DNA of 64,000 nucleotides, from positions 186,001-250,000 of the forward strand of contig CAWUHX010000323.1 in assembly GCA_963922205.1 (NCBI GenBank). The letters run 5' to 3'. Below, piece by piece: positions 45,301 to 60,300 of the stretch (position 1 is the first letter of the stretch; each line of letters starts with the position of its first letter). The translations under genes and the position numbers were made by a program. A model generated the notes under the pieces. That model worked only from the letters and a program-made list of their open reading frames with translations. It searched no databases and was not told the DNA's origin. Source of the stretch: Romanomermis culicivorax (lineage: Eukaryota > Nematoda > Enoplea > Mermithida > Mermithidae).

Positions 45301-48300
45301 GAGTTTTCACTGAAAATCAAAATATTTAATTATTTCCCGAATATTGTTCTTTAAAAAAGAGGTGCAACGATTGCAATTTGTCTAGAATATATCTGTTTCG
45401 ATTCCAGAATTTTTGGAATATCTATTTCGGTTCTAAAAGTGCAGGATCAGTACGGTTCCGGTCATACATGTAACGGAGCTTCGAGGTCTGGGGGGGGAGT
45501 CAGAGCACTTTTTTGGGGCCGGGGGTCAGTAATTCCCAAAATTTTGGGGGGAGGGGTCCCTGAAGGAAAAAAATACGATTTTTTCCAAGAAAAATGTCCG
45601 AAAAAACGGTTTAAAAAGTAGTAATTTTTGTCTAAAAATGATAAAATATGTACTTTTGGCGCGAAGCGCCTAGAAAATTGACGTTTTTGACCATTTTTTG
45701 TTCAAAAATTGACATTTTTCATGGAAAAAATGACATTTTTCAGTATTTTTCCGACTAAAACTATGGGGGTCCCTAGGGCTACCATATGGCTAGCCATAGG
45801 ATTGGAAAATCCTGGGGGGGGGGGTCGCCCAATGGCTAGCCATATGGTCGACGATTTCTGGGGGGGGGGTTCCCATAGCACTTCCCCCCCCCAATTACAT
45901 GTATGGTTCCGGTTCCTGTACAAAATATATAGATCTACATTTTATGTCGAAAATACTGTATAGTTGTCGTGCTAATCAAACACCACTTAGAACCATGATA
46001 GTCTCGGTTCGACTGTATATAGAACATTAATAGGTTTTTCTCTTCTTTACAGTCTGTTACGTAGGTATTCAGAACGAAAATACTATTTTCGATATGATTG
46101 GTTTTACAAAAACCCATCATAATCTTTATTACAAACTTTTCCGCACATATACATACGTCTAACCTTGCGAAAGTAGAAAAATTTACTGCCAAAGATGAAT
46201 TTTTTCTGCCATTCTATATGTTGGGAACATACATGTAACGGTGCCCCGAGGTATGGAGGGAGGGTCTAGCGCAACCTTTTTTAGTTTGAAAACCTGGAGC
46301 CGAATGGCTCCTAAGCCTAGATTTTTAGGGGCCAAAAATTTTTAATTGAAGAATATCGTAAAATGGGCTCGTACACACTCTGGAACGTATATAATTAAAT
46401 TATATAGATATTCAATCAGTTGATAAACTCGCTAAAAAATTACTGTTCTTGTGATTTTCAACCAGCGTTTTTGGTTACAGGCTTCTTTCTACATGTACAG
46501 AGATCGGCCGAGATATCTTTGTGCAAAGAAATTTTTTAATGAAATAAACACGATATTTCGTTTATTTTTGCAGAAACTTTCTTTCAAGATAGCACTTGAG
46601 TTCATTTCCTTCTGGCTCAAAAGTATAGGGTTTTGAAAATGCAGCTTCTGTTCGTATTGTTGTGTTGTTTCCAACGTCTTTCCGGCACTACCCAACGAAT
46701 TTTTTTTTAGATTTTGGCATTCTAAAATGCTGCAAAATCAGTTCAAAGATAACTTATCCAATAAACATACAAAGCTCAAAAAAACGTATATATCGTTTTA
46801 AAATTGAAAAATAATATAGAAAAAAAAATACATACTTTCGTGTTTGAAACATTCAAATTGAACTTGAAATTTATGATAATCACCTACATTATGATTATGA
46901 ACTCGAGTTCGGCTACAAAAAAGGAAATAATTGAGATTTTGATTTCTTAAATGCACCAGCATGCATCTTCTTCTTGTCAAACCCCCATATTTTTCCCTTT
47001 TTGGAGAATTTTTAGAAAAACAGTGAATAGAACAATTTGAAAATTTATAGAATAAGATGCGGCGCAAAGCGCCCGAAAATTTTAGGTGTTTCATGATTTT
47101 AGAGTCTGTAAAACATTTACTTTAAATCTAAAATTGAATAAAAATAACTACAAATCGTTGAGATATGAATAGATAAGTCAAAATTTTAGCAGGCAAAATG
47201 GCTCCTAGACAGAATGCTCCATGGGGACGGGTATGAGGGGGTATTACCCCTACCTAAAGTCCTTAAAATCGATCACTGGCTGCCTAATTTTGAGACGAAA
47301 TGACGTGTTTAGTGGACATTTAACTACACTACCCCTGCAAATTTCCAATTTTACCCCTACCTGAAAAATCTGACGTTGGGGACCTCTGGTCTTAGACCTA
47401 AAATTTTAGGAGTCATTTCCAAACTTTTAGGGGCCCAGGCCCCTAAAATGACTTCAAAAAAAGCCTGCCAGCAACTTTTCGGGCCAGGGGTCTCTGATTT
47501 CTCAAAATTCTGTAAGGGTCCCTGAAAGAAAAAAATTCGATTTTCCCACAAAAAAACGGTTCAAGAAAGTAGTAATTTTTGTGTAAAAACCCGTAAAAAA
47601 TGTATTCATGGCTCAGAAAATTGACGTTTTTGACTATTTTTTGTTCACAAATTGACAGTGTTCATCAAAAAATTGACATTTTCCGGCATTTTCCCGGTCA
47701 ATAGTATGGGCGTCCCTATGACTACCATATGGCTAGTCATTGGATTAGAAAATCCTGGGGGTTCGCCCAATGGCTATCCATATGGTCGACGATTTCTGTG
47801 GGGGTTCCTATAGCACTTCCCCTGGGAATGGTTTCATTTTTTTCCGGGAATGGTTTCATTTTTTCCCTGTTTCTTTGACCAAAAAGTCAGGGTTCATACA
47901 CAACCTGGAAAACCTGGAAAACACAGGGAATTTTTTTTCAGGTCTGGAAAACCTGGAAAACACAGGGAATTTCGTGGAAAAATAATTATTTTGTGTTGAA
48001 AAGTAGAGGAAAATCGTCAAATTTTTTCGCCGCGCTGCGGCGAGTTTTCTTATTCGACTATGCACATTGAAAGTGAAATTGCTTAAAATCATCGAGTATT
48101 TGAGATTGTTTTTTTTAGGTTTTCAACTTCAACTTTTAATTTAGCCTTTAAATTATTACGTCAAAGTCAGCGTTTCAATTGGATTGTAAGGGTAATATTC
48201 GAGAAAACATTCAAACTCCTCATTTATGCCAGAAAATTGAAGACTAATCAATAAAATGTTTTCGGCTATATGGAGCATTCATATTTGCGAGCGAAAAAAA

Positions 48301-51300
48301 TCGAGTCTGGTCAGGGTGTTTTAAGGTTAATTAGGAGCCATGGCTTCTAAAAACTCTGAGTGATTCCTAAAAATTTAGGGGCACAAGCCAACATGGCTTA
48401 TAAAAATTAGACACTAACGACCCTTTTGATTGGGTGAGTTTCCTGTCCGGAGATGCATTCCTATGCGTTTTTAAGAAAACATATCGAAAATTTTCCGGCG
48501 CTCCGCGCCGGATTTCAAGTCACTTATGATCCTTGTTATCATTTCTGTTGTGCGGTTGGAAAATGTCGGCCTAGCTTACGCTGGCTTACAGCTTTTAAAC
48601 ATCAGCATGTTATGGATGAATGTTTGACCTTGTATTGTTTTTTCAGATATTTGACTAAAACCTAGATTTTTCTAGATTATTTCCACAAAATCATTTTGTG
48701 GTTCCTTGGAATTTTCGACTTTCGTGAAGATAACTTTTTGCATTGGGAAAATGATTAAGCGTGGGACAATAGCAGAGGATCTTCTGTCTGAAAAAGTCAT
48801 TCAATTCATTGCTGCTTGCTTAATTTTTGAATTTTAGTTTGCCTGACTGAAAACATGTTGAATTCAATGAAAAATTAAACTTGTCAGGCAGGAAATAGAT
48901 ATTAAAAATGGTCATTTTCCAACGATATAGAATATCAAAATCCAAATTTTTTCTGATGCTCTGCACCGCATTAATTACCGATCGATATCCGAGTCCGAAG
49001 TAAAATATCTATCACACTTTTTCATGGTTTATACCAGTGTTTTTTTGCACTGTGCAAAGCTTTTTCCGCTCGTGCAAAACTCAGATTTTTTGCACCGTGC
49101 TAAAAAATATTTATTAAGTGTGAAAAAAATTTGGTGTTTTCATATAGAAAAGATGGAATTCGGTGCATTTTAGTAGGTGCAAATCTCAAAATTTTCCGGC
49201 GCTTCGCGCCGGTTATAACTTTAATAAGCATTATTATTTATTTCCTAGCGCAGGCGCAGCTTCTAGCATGTCTATACCTTCACTTATTACTTAATCTATT
49301 TTCATCATCCTAAACGTATTATCTCATGTTTTAATTGGTAATCTTCAATATTTTATCTTGATATTTAATGAAGATTCACATTTTTTCCTTGACACATTTT
49401 TTGGGAAGGATCAATACGTAACTTTTTGAAGCGATTATTCCTTTCTTAACGTAAAATCAATTCGGAAGCTTCATGGAAGAAGTTTTCGGAAATTTCTACT
49501 CTTTCCTTCATATATATCTTTTCGGCCAAGTTCATGAGAGTTAACGAATAAATTACTGGTTTAAAAATTTTTCAAATAATTAAATTCTAAAAATTACGAC
49601 TTTGAACACTGAATTCAAATCTAATTCTTGAAATAAATGTTCAGAAAATTGATTTTCTAGTGTCGCTGAATGTCAATACCGAAAAAATTTTTCCGGCGCT
49701 TGGCGCCGGAAACATTACTATCTTTTTTGGGCTCTCACTTGTCATCAAGAGGACTTAACCGTCAATTTCTCGTGTAATTCAAAGTCATTATGTGCGAAAG
49801 CCCAGTGACGAGAAAAACACTGATGTGGAAAAAAATTTGACTTCTTTATTTGTGGAAGAAAAGTTTGTGGAAAAATGTGACTATTTATTTAGCGTACAAA
49901 AAATTTTTTGGCGTGCAAAACTTTTTTGGTGATTTTTTTGCACCGTGCAAAACAGCTCGTGCAAAAAAAACACTGGTTTATACGTTGGTTTATATATATC
50001 ATAAATAATTATGATTGGTAAATTACTGGCTCTTGATATACGAAAACGTTAGAAAAATGTATTAACGCTTCCACCAATCAAATGGTGAAAAGATCACGAT
50101 TGATCATCGGTAGCTGCATAAGAATGTGCTGAAAAATTGATTTTCCAACGTTTTAGAGGCCTCGGAATCAGAATTTTTCGGCGCTAGGTTGCGCAATAAT
50201 TTGAAATAAATTTTTTGATTTAGTACTCTATTTTTGATTATACTTTAGCTCACACATATTTCTATTATCCAGTATTTTTCTTCAGGATAGTATATTTCAT
50301 CATAATAAAAACCTGGAAAAATTGTATTTGTCAACCTGGAAAACCTGGAAAACACAGGGAATTTTTTTTCTCCAACTTTGTATGAACCCTGAAAAAGTAC
50401 AAATTTACTTATCGTCATTAATTCGACCGCAGGCCGCAGAATTTTTAGGTCCAGAATTTCCACGTTTTGTCAGTATCAAAAGCCAATAAGAAAAATTGGA
50501 ACCTTTAGGTATTTTCCAGTTTAAAATATCGATTTCGATATCGAAATTCCAAGTCAATCGGTTTGGATTCCAAAATTTCAACGGGTTTATATCTGTTCCG
50601 CTTAGCCGTTGCACCTCTAGTTCAAAATAAATATGGTCTATTCTGCCATGCTTTTCGATGGCCCAAATAAATTTTCTTTAGTTCTGATGGGTTTTTCGCC
50701 CATGGCTGTATTTTTTACTATTATACTTATAATTTTACAGGACGATTTACAATTTTGTTACCCTTGATCAAGAACGAATTGTGCAAAAATTTAAACGCAA
50801 ATCTACTGAATTTTGCGTCGAACATTTCTTCTAACGCCAATTTGACGGGAAAATCATCTTCAATTTTCGCTTTGACTTTGCGACTGGGATTTTTGTGTTT
50901 CGAAGCTCTTCGTACACACCTAAAATTTCAATTAGAATCTTATTTGGTACGTTTAAAAGAATTAGTGTTGGCCGATCAACAAATGCAGCATAATTTGACC
51001 GCGGGCGGTGCCATTCCTACGTCTCCCCTGGTCGGCCATCATAGCGGGACTTTGGTCGGACATGGTATCAAAGTTGCTGGGCCAGCGGCCTTGGCGGCTA
51101 TTTTAGAGAGGCGAGAATTGGCGTTGGAAGCTTTGGTTGAGTTGTGGAGGATTCCAGGTAGGCTCGAAACTATGAATTGATCACACATTTTTCAATCAAC
51201 GTAGAATTTTGTCCACTCCAGGTCTAGTAACCGAACTTTATCTCAACTACGATTGCGATCTATACTGTTCCAATCTTTTCGAAGAATTAACCAAACTTTT

Positions 51301-54300
51301 GTCTAAAAATTCCTTCCCGATCGGTCAAGAATTGACCAGCGCCCATTTACTGAGTTTGGACGCTTTGTTGACCGTAGTTGATTCGATAGAAACCAATTGT
51401 CATTATCGTATGTTGAACAATTATAACGAGTCGCAAGATGCAACGTCGTCATTGGATAAAAGAAACTTGGCGAAAAATCGCGCGGCTGCTGCAAGTGCCT
51501 CCACGATTAAAAATCCCAGTTCACCGTCCCATATGTTACCTCTGGCTAGCGGAATAAGCGCAGGTAAATATTACACGTCTAAAAAATTTTAGAATGCTTG
51601 AAAATATTCCTTACATGATTTTTTGCTTAAAATTTGTCTTCTGTAGAAAATAGTCCTAAATCATCCTATAACATTTTGTAATTCCTTTCCCTCGTTAGAA
51701 TTATTCTATTTCGTAACACAAAATCGTGTCACGAAAAAACGAAAGCGTCAATATTCAGTTCTAATCGTTGAAAATTTGCTTGATTTTCACTTTGGTTTTG
51801 CCAAACTCTAATTTTTGATGTCATTGTTTTTAAAAATAATAGCATTCATATCTGATTTAAACAATATCCCACTTCCAAGAACGTTCTAAAATTCTGTATT
51901 TTTCTCGAAATCCGAAAAATTCTAGAAGAGACTGAAAACTACCGATTTTCTGTTGTTATGCATGAATTCCAAGAAATCAAAAATTTGGTACAGACAATTT
52001 TTTACACCTGTAGCTCAGAAACAAAACAAAACTGGTAAATCACAAAATTTCTCGCTTTTCATTTTTAGATCCTTATATTTCCTAAAGTAGACATTTTTAG
52101 GCCAAATTTCCATATCTCAAGCATCGTCGAACGCCGAAGAAACCAAATCTAGCGACGATAGTGCCGAAATTTACGAAGTTTTACGCCTCCCGCAATTGAG
52201 GCCCAACCGTATGCCTATTTCGGCCGATCAAATTTTCAGCCACGAAGATTTAATAGCCCGTAAACAAAAGAAACGCCTACTACAAACGGGCACGGATTTA
52301 TTCAACCAAAGTCCGGCTAAAGGCGTGGCTTATTTGCAAGAGCACGGACTTTTTAGGACGCCTTTGGAAACGAAGGACGTCGTCGATTGGCTGAAAGAAA
52401 ATCCGCATTTGGATAAGAGGAAAATAGCGGAATATATCGTCAATAGAAAGAATTCGCATGTAGGAAGACATAAGAATTATTTGCTCTTGGCATGCACGAA
52501 GTTAAAATTCGTTTGCAAACTTTTTCCAAAAATGCATTTTAATATTTCAGTTTTGCTTTTTAAACACTGAAAAGTAAATGGTAGTGATGCCTGAGTAAAG
52601 CACATATAATTTGATCTATACCAGGAAATCGATCAATCCCCCCAAAAAAAACCAAAATTCTTTTATAATCATGAATTCCCAATATTCTTTTACCTATAGA
52701 TATTGAAAGCATTCGTTCAATCTTTCGATTTCCGTAATGTACGACTGGATCAAGCGTTGCGCCCATTCTTAGAAACGTTCCGTTTGCCGGGCGAAGCGGC
52801 CGAAATTTCCATGGTTATGGAACATTTTTCCGAACATTGGCACGATTCCAACAAAAAACCATTCCGATCGGTCGACGCCGCTTTCACGTTATCTTATGCT
52901 GTTATTATGCTTAATACGGATCAACATAACGCTTTGGCCAAACGCCAGAATCAACCCATGACCTGCGTAAGCGGAAAGACATTTTCCCTAAATACATATC
53001 AGTTCAATATCACCTTCAGGATCTAAATAATTCTTTACTGCATAAAATTTTGTGAGGATCGTAAATTCATCGTAATTTATTTAAATGATTACATTTAATT
53101 TTGTTGTCAGATTTTGAAATTTCCTTCATGATTACCAATCAGTGAAAATTTCAGCATTGTTGAAAGGTTGACCAAGAATATCTGGAAGGTCAATCTCTAC
53201 ATTCTGTAAGCAAAAACATGCAAAAAGTCAAGTACATAAGTTCCATGTGTAACAACTATCTTTTGGTTTTGAAATAACCACGATAATTCAATTCCATAAT
53301 CATTCCTATCCGTTAAGGAAGCATTCAAGAAAAATTTGAACGGCGTAAACGGCGGCCAAAATTTCGATCATCAAATGTTGGAGGAAATGTACAGGGCGGT
53401 TAGCCATAACGAAATAATTATGCCGGCCGAGCAAACAGGGCTCGTCCGCGAAAATTACATGTGGAAACTTCTATTGAAAAGGGGTCAAAAACCGGAGGGA
53501 ACTTTCATTCACGCTCCTTCTGGTTTGTACGATCATGATTTGTAAGTTTTGGGCTATTTTTCCTCTTTGTTTACATAGATCTTTCAATTATTGTTTGTAA
53601 TTGGGTGAAGGATCACAGGAATCTTCTATAAACCGTCGGTCATTTAACAAGCCCTCAAGATTTGCTAATCATATGGCCTGAAATATTTTCGAATTTTTTT
53701 TTCGTTGAATGACCGCCTTATCCTCAGACCTCATCTAATGTTTTCAGTTGCAGAATAAGCTCTTGTCTTGTACGATCATAAAATCTAAAACCTTACGAAC
53801 TTGATCCATTACTTTAGATTCCAATTAGTTTGGGGTCCAACGGTCGCCGCTATGTCCTACGTCTATGATAAAACATCGAACGAATTGATCACGGCCAAAG
53901 TGGCTACCGGTTTCAGAAAATGCGCCGCCGTCGCCGCTCATTACGTCATGTCGGACGTATTCGACAATTTAATTATCAATTTATGTAAATTTAGTCAAAT
54001 TTTAAATTTCCCCGATCAACCGCAATCGTTGACGCAAGAATTGGCCGAAAATAATAAAGCTCAATGCGCTTCGAAAACCATGTTCCAATTGATTAGGAAT
54101 CACGGCGATATTTTACGCGAAGGATGGAATAATGTTTGCGAATGCTTTTTGCAGCTTTTTAAGGCAGATTTACTGCCAGAAGTAAGATTTTAGTGTAAAA
54201 GTTTAATTTTTGCGTAATTTTGTCGATTATAGTTTTGAATTTTTGAATATATTTTTCTTCTTCAGTCTTTAACTATGGTCGAGGATTTCGTGGAAAACGA

Positions 54301-57300
54301 CGGAATGGTCAATATTTCCAAACAAATTAAATGGGCCAAAAGGCGCCGCAATGATCCGAACAACGGCGGCTCCGGTGGCGGAGGTCTATTCTCTTCGTTC
54401 TATAATTACCTTGGTGGTACGAGTAGTCAGTCGTTGACGAACTTACATTCCGATTCGCCGACGCCTCAGGAGCAAGTCGCTCGAGATTTGATTCAAGGTA
54501 TAACATAGACGAGTCAATTGAGCATATTGTCCATATTTCTGGAAAAAAGCAATTTTTGAGTGAAATTTCAGCATTCAATCTTCATAGTCAACAAAATATT
54601 TTAATAATGTGTAACATTGCATACTACTTACAGTGTTTGAAAATGGAAATTTACATTTATGATTCTGTAAAACAATATATTGTCAATAGGATGGTTTTCA
54701 ACGATCTTGTCGACACTCATAGCTATATAGTGGAAGGAACAGGAAAAAATTTTGGCTGGTTTCCGAAATAACACATTTGTTAAACAACAACCTCAAATTA
54801 GGTTCACTGAAAAAGCTTCAAAATTTGAAAATCTCTAGAAAATATCAGCTTTCAGGTTTCATGGAAGTTTCAAAATCTTTTTTATGCAAAACTTCGATAT
54901 TTATCCCAAAAATATCGTTTTAGGATGAACAACTTTAAAACAAAATTCCACCAATGTCAATGCGAAAATTTCAAATAAATTCAGCGTTGATTGGAGAAAA
55001 TTTTAATAAAATAATTTCAAAATTGCATGAAATTACAACAGCATCATTTTTCAGGTTTGCAAAAAAGCATCAAACTTGAAATTTTTCAAATATTCGACAA
55101 AACTTGAAATATCAGGTCGGTAGTCTCCCGAAAAAGTCAAAATATAAATTTTTCGTTCTAATTTGTAAGCTTTTCGAAAAGAAAGAAATCAGAGAATTAT
55201 AAAATATTGCTTCAAAGTGGAATTTTACCAAAATTTTTGAAATATTAGCTGATTATAATTTAAGAAAGGCATTTCTATATTATGGAAATTTTTTGAAATT
55301 CCGGTAAAGTTTGAAAACATGAAATAATAGTTTGAAAAGAGTCAAAATTTTTCGAAAAATTCCACTACGTACCTTATACGAATAGTAAGCGTTTGGTTTG
55401 TAGAGAAATTTTCAAACTGAGCTGGAACTTCATACAATTCTTTTTTTACGAAATTTAGCCCTAATCGAACGTATAAAATGTTGGGAAGCATGCATGTAAT
55501 TCGGGGAAGTGCTATGGGAACCCCGCTCCCGAAATCGTCGACCATATGGCTAGCCATTGTGTGACCCCTCCCCAGGATTTTCCAGTTCTATGGCTAGCCA
55601 TACGGTAGCCGTAGCGACTCCCATACTTTTGGTCATGAAAATACTGAAAAATGTTAATTTTTTGATGAAAATTGTCAATTTTTGAACAAAAACGTCAATA
55701 TTCTCGGCGCTTCGCGCCATTAATACGTCTTTTTGCTCTTTAAAGGAAAAAATTACAATTTTTTGTACTATTTTTCGGACTTTTTCGTGAAAAAATCGAA
55801 TTTTTTCCCCTTCAGAGACTCCTCCCCCCAAAGTTTTGGGAATTACTGACCCCCGGCCCGAAAAATTGCCCGAGCCCCCATACCTCGGGGCCCCGTTACA
55901 TGAATGTTGGTAAGGGAGTTAACTGTCTAAAACTTTCTTACTATAGTTTCATCTATAGACAGAAAATCACAATTTTTATGTTTTTAAATTCTTTTCAACC
56001 GAATTGAGTAGAATTCAATAAATCCACCAATTCTTCTCGTTCAGAATGCAAACCCGATCAATTAATCGTCGAATCGAAATACCTAACATCGGAAGCATTG
56101 GCCGAATTTCTCAAAGCTTTGGTCGTCTGCGGCGCCCAAGCGGCGCAAACGCGACTCGGGCCTCGATCGTCGACGGCCGCGGCGGCGGCGGTGCCGCATT
56201 CGCGACAATCAACGATAAACGCTAACGTTCAACAACACGGCCTACAATCTTCGTCTCATCGTAGCGCTGCGATGGACGACGATCAAATAGGCGAATGGTC
56301 GATCGTTTTCTATTTAGAAATTTTGGTCAGCGTTTGTTTAGAAAATCGCGATCGTTTAACGCCGTTTTGGCGGACGATTCGGGCGCATATTTTTTCGATA
56401 ATTAGCGATTATACAGCTTGCGAAAGTTAGTCCAAGATTTTCCTTTCTTTTTATCTCCTCCTACATGCCTGATTCTTTGCGTCAACTTCCAAAATCAGCG
56501 TCCATTTCGATTTATTCTTTTGTTTGTTCATTCTTTGCATGTTTTTTTTATTTATCATACTTTTTTCTCATATTATATATAACCTAGTGTTGATTTGTTA
56601 CTGAAAATTTCTGTTTTGTTTTTTTTATTTTAATTTTCTTCTTAATATTTCCACCTACAATAGAGTATCTTCGTTTGATTTTTGTGGTAATTTTTTTCAT
56701 TATTCGTTTCGCTATTTCATGGGGCTACTAATTATTTCTTTATTTCTCTCGTTTTCGTGATTCTTCTTGTTTTTGTTTCAAATTAAATTTATTGTTCAAT
56801 TTTATTTCCGTTCTTCTCAATTTCTGTTTTTGCTCCTCGTGTTATTTTCGCGTAGTATCAGACATGCACGGCAAGAATTTTCCAGGAAGAAGGTCCTCGG
56901 ACCTTTATCGAGGATCTGATGGGCGTGGGTGACTAAAAAAACCGAAAAAAGGTTCGGCAAGCATGTTTTTCATACAAAATATGCATAAAAATCATAAGAA
57001 AAACTGTCATGGAAAAACTTCAGGGGGTGTTTGATGATTTTTTTTCGGGCCTGGGCGTGTCCAGGTTTTCAGGTAGGAAGGTTTGCCCCTATCCCCTATT
57101 TGCACGTGTGGTACGTATACCTCAAGTTTTGAATTTTTGCTGTTTCTGTCTTTTCTCATCCCCAAATTTCTAATCTGCTTCTTATCCCCGCTTAATTCAT
57201 TGTTTTTGTTTTCCTATATTACTAATTTTCTGCATTTTCTTCATAGCAATTTATTTTTCTTTTTTGCTTTCATCACTTAATGTTTTTACTTTATCTTTCC

Positions 57301-60300
57301 TTATTACTTGCAACTATTCTGGCATTCTGCACGGAGATAGGAAGCTGTATTTTCGATATCTTGTGTTGCTCTGCTATGAAAAATACAAATATGAATGCTA
57401 GTAAACTTTATTTTGGACAGGTTTTGTGCAAAAACACACTTTTGTTGATTCATTCATGTAGAATTTTTTTCCATATTTCGTCCCCTTTTGTACTACAAAG
57501 TGATCGTACAAACAAAAGTAGGTAAATCTAAATACGGTCATGGACACCCAAGTTGTAACTAAGGATTAAGGATTTCGGGTTCTCATATAGCATTACATCA
57601 ATTGATAGATGATTCATTAATTTCCATACTGAACCATGTCGAATTTTGAGTTATGTAGATTAAGAAAAGTTTGTTTATATAAATTAAATAAGAAGTTAAT
57701 GTAAATCTTTAGATGAGCACAATTCTCTCGATTTTAATTTTTTGTAATACAAAATTTTCAGGCCTAGTCGAAAACTCCCGTTTCGTCGTCGAAAGAGCCG
57801 TCGTAGCTTGGTTGCGATTAGTCGCTCGCCTATTGACCCGCATTCATCACGACGAAACTTTACGCGACGAATTAATAGCCACGCTAGCCGCTTTGCCTTC
57901 GTCTTTACCTAAATCCACGTTTTGGTAATATGTGTTTCTCAGAATTTTAAATTTGAGTTTTAATTGGTAAAATTTTCTAAATAATATATAGTTCACTTTC
58001 GCGACAAATCGCTGGCGGTGTCGGCGAAATTTTACGAGCGACGGCCGCCGCGTCGACGCAACAAACAGCGGCGGACGACGCGACGATGAACCGCGAACAA
58101 TGGGCCGTTTTTGTGGAACTTTTGGAAGCGGTCGGGGCGAACGTTTTCACGACTTTTCAGCCGATAGTGCAGGAAGAAATAAGACAAAAGCATAGAAAAC
58201 CAAGTAATAAGATACAAAACATGGGTGGATTGTCTTTTTTCGAAGACAAATCACTTCATGAGTCAAAAAGTTAACTTCATGGCAGGGTTTTTTGTGCATC
58301 GCATGGTGTGTACAGTGCACAAATTGGGTCAAAAACTTTGTGCACTGAGAGAAAAAACCTGCACTTCCATAACATGAATTCTTATGATGCTGCATCACTG
58401 TTGCTGAAATTTGAGTGAGCTCTAACGTCTGCAGCTTTAAAATAACTGATATCTCCTGAACCAAGAATTGAGGTAAAAAATCCTAAATTGCCTAGAAATT
58501 CCACTGACGACATCTCTGTGATCAGTCAAAGTAAAAAACATGGACAATTTATCAATTTTTTTAAAAATTTTATAAAAATTTTATCATACCTTGTTGATTA
58601 TGTTCTGGAGTTTAATACCTTAGGACTCTGGTAAATGAATGTTTCCAAGACTAATTCCATGGCCAAGGTTCAATTTTTAAGTCTAGAATGATGTTCAGAC
58701 TTGAGAAATGAGATGTTGTTCTTAATCAGCTAATCAGCGAGAAAATCAGCTTAAAGCGAATGACGTTTAATAAATTCAAGCGAAACATAAAGAATGAAAA
58801 AAAGTTCCTGCGCAAAGCGCCAATAATTTCTAATGATTTTGGTATTACAATGCTGAAAAATGAATTCTGCCAAGATTTATTCACAGAATAAGCCATCTAA
58901 TTTGCAGTCATTTAAACCATTTTTCACACAAAAACAGAACGTAAAAATCATATTGAAAGTATGCAAGTACAGCTCAAAAGTCAAATCAGCAACCAAAAAT
59001 TCAGATTCTTCAAATCTTGATTTTGTTCGAATAGTTGAAGATCACAGATTAAAATATCAAGAATCATACACTGAGCAATAAGGTGAGACATTCCAGGTTG
59101 TAAAAGAATCAGCTAAAACAAAAAAACCGTAATGTTATGAAAATTGACCTCAGCTCTGTGCACAAAACGTCCTAAAAATTTGTACACGAGCTCCAAAAAC
59201 TGTGCTCAGTGCCCAAAAAATACTCTTGCTTCAAAGTCTAATCACTGTAAACGAAAAATCATTAAAATTATTCTATTTTTGTATGCTTGATCTTTTACAG
59301 ATCTGTCGTTGAATTCGCGGTTATATTTAATTTTCCGCAGCTTTCCTGAGTAATTCGATCAAAAAAATTAAGCTGATGTATTTGTTTTTTGACTCTCACA
59401 TTTTGATCTAAATTCATTCTGGCCAATTCAATCAAGAAAATCCATTATCCAAACTGTATTTTTTGTAAAATTCAAAGAAAATTTCTATTCAATTGGGTAC
59501 AAATATAAGAATGGTTAATCATTTGACTTTTCTCAAAATTTGGGTCGAGTTTCAGAAAATTGCGTTCATCTCTGTATAAACTTCAAATCAAGATTGAACA
59601 ATTTACAGTCTTCGCTTTTTTATTCAATAAAAAAATTTCCCTAATTGTAGTGGGCAAAAATGTTATGTTTTCGAAGTTCGCACATTGATTGTTTGAAAAC
59701 TTTTACTTAATTTTTTTGGATTTGAAGAAATTTTTGAAGAAATTTGTTTGAAATGAACGATTAGATGTGAAAAAAACCAAAAATTTGCTGCTCAGTTTGT
59801 CATATTTGAATTGAATTAGTTGTAAGACATTTCTATTGTGAGATGGGCGTTATATTCGTCAAATTCTAGGTCGAAAGTAGTAATGCAAGTTTTTTATAAA
59901 AGGCTTGTAAATTGTAAAATGTCAAAAAATGAACACCAACTTAAAGTCCTTTACAAAAACATTCTACTGCATGTTTTTTGCTCAGAAATGGTAACCGTAA
60001 GTTGAGTGGGATGACAAATTTTCAGTCCTATGCAAATCGTTACGAAAGAAATAACAAAAATATGCAATAGAACTTGCTTTTTTATTTGGAGGTATTTCGG
60101 GAAGAACATACTGTAGTTCACTATATAAATACATATTTTTGGACAGGGCTGTTCTAGTTCTGAGAAAAATTTCAAGATCAATTTCGAGATGATCAAGTTT
60201 ATTTTTGATGTAAATGATTGACTCGTCCACGGGAAAAATGGCTGTGCGGTAAATGTGGTTTTTGAAGCACCCGAAAATTATATGAAAAATACTATTAAGA

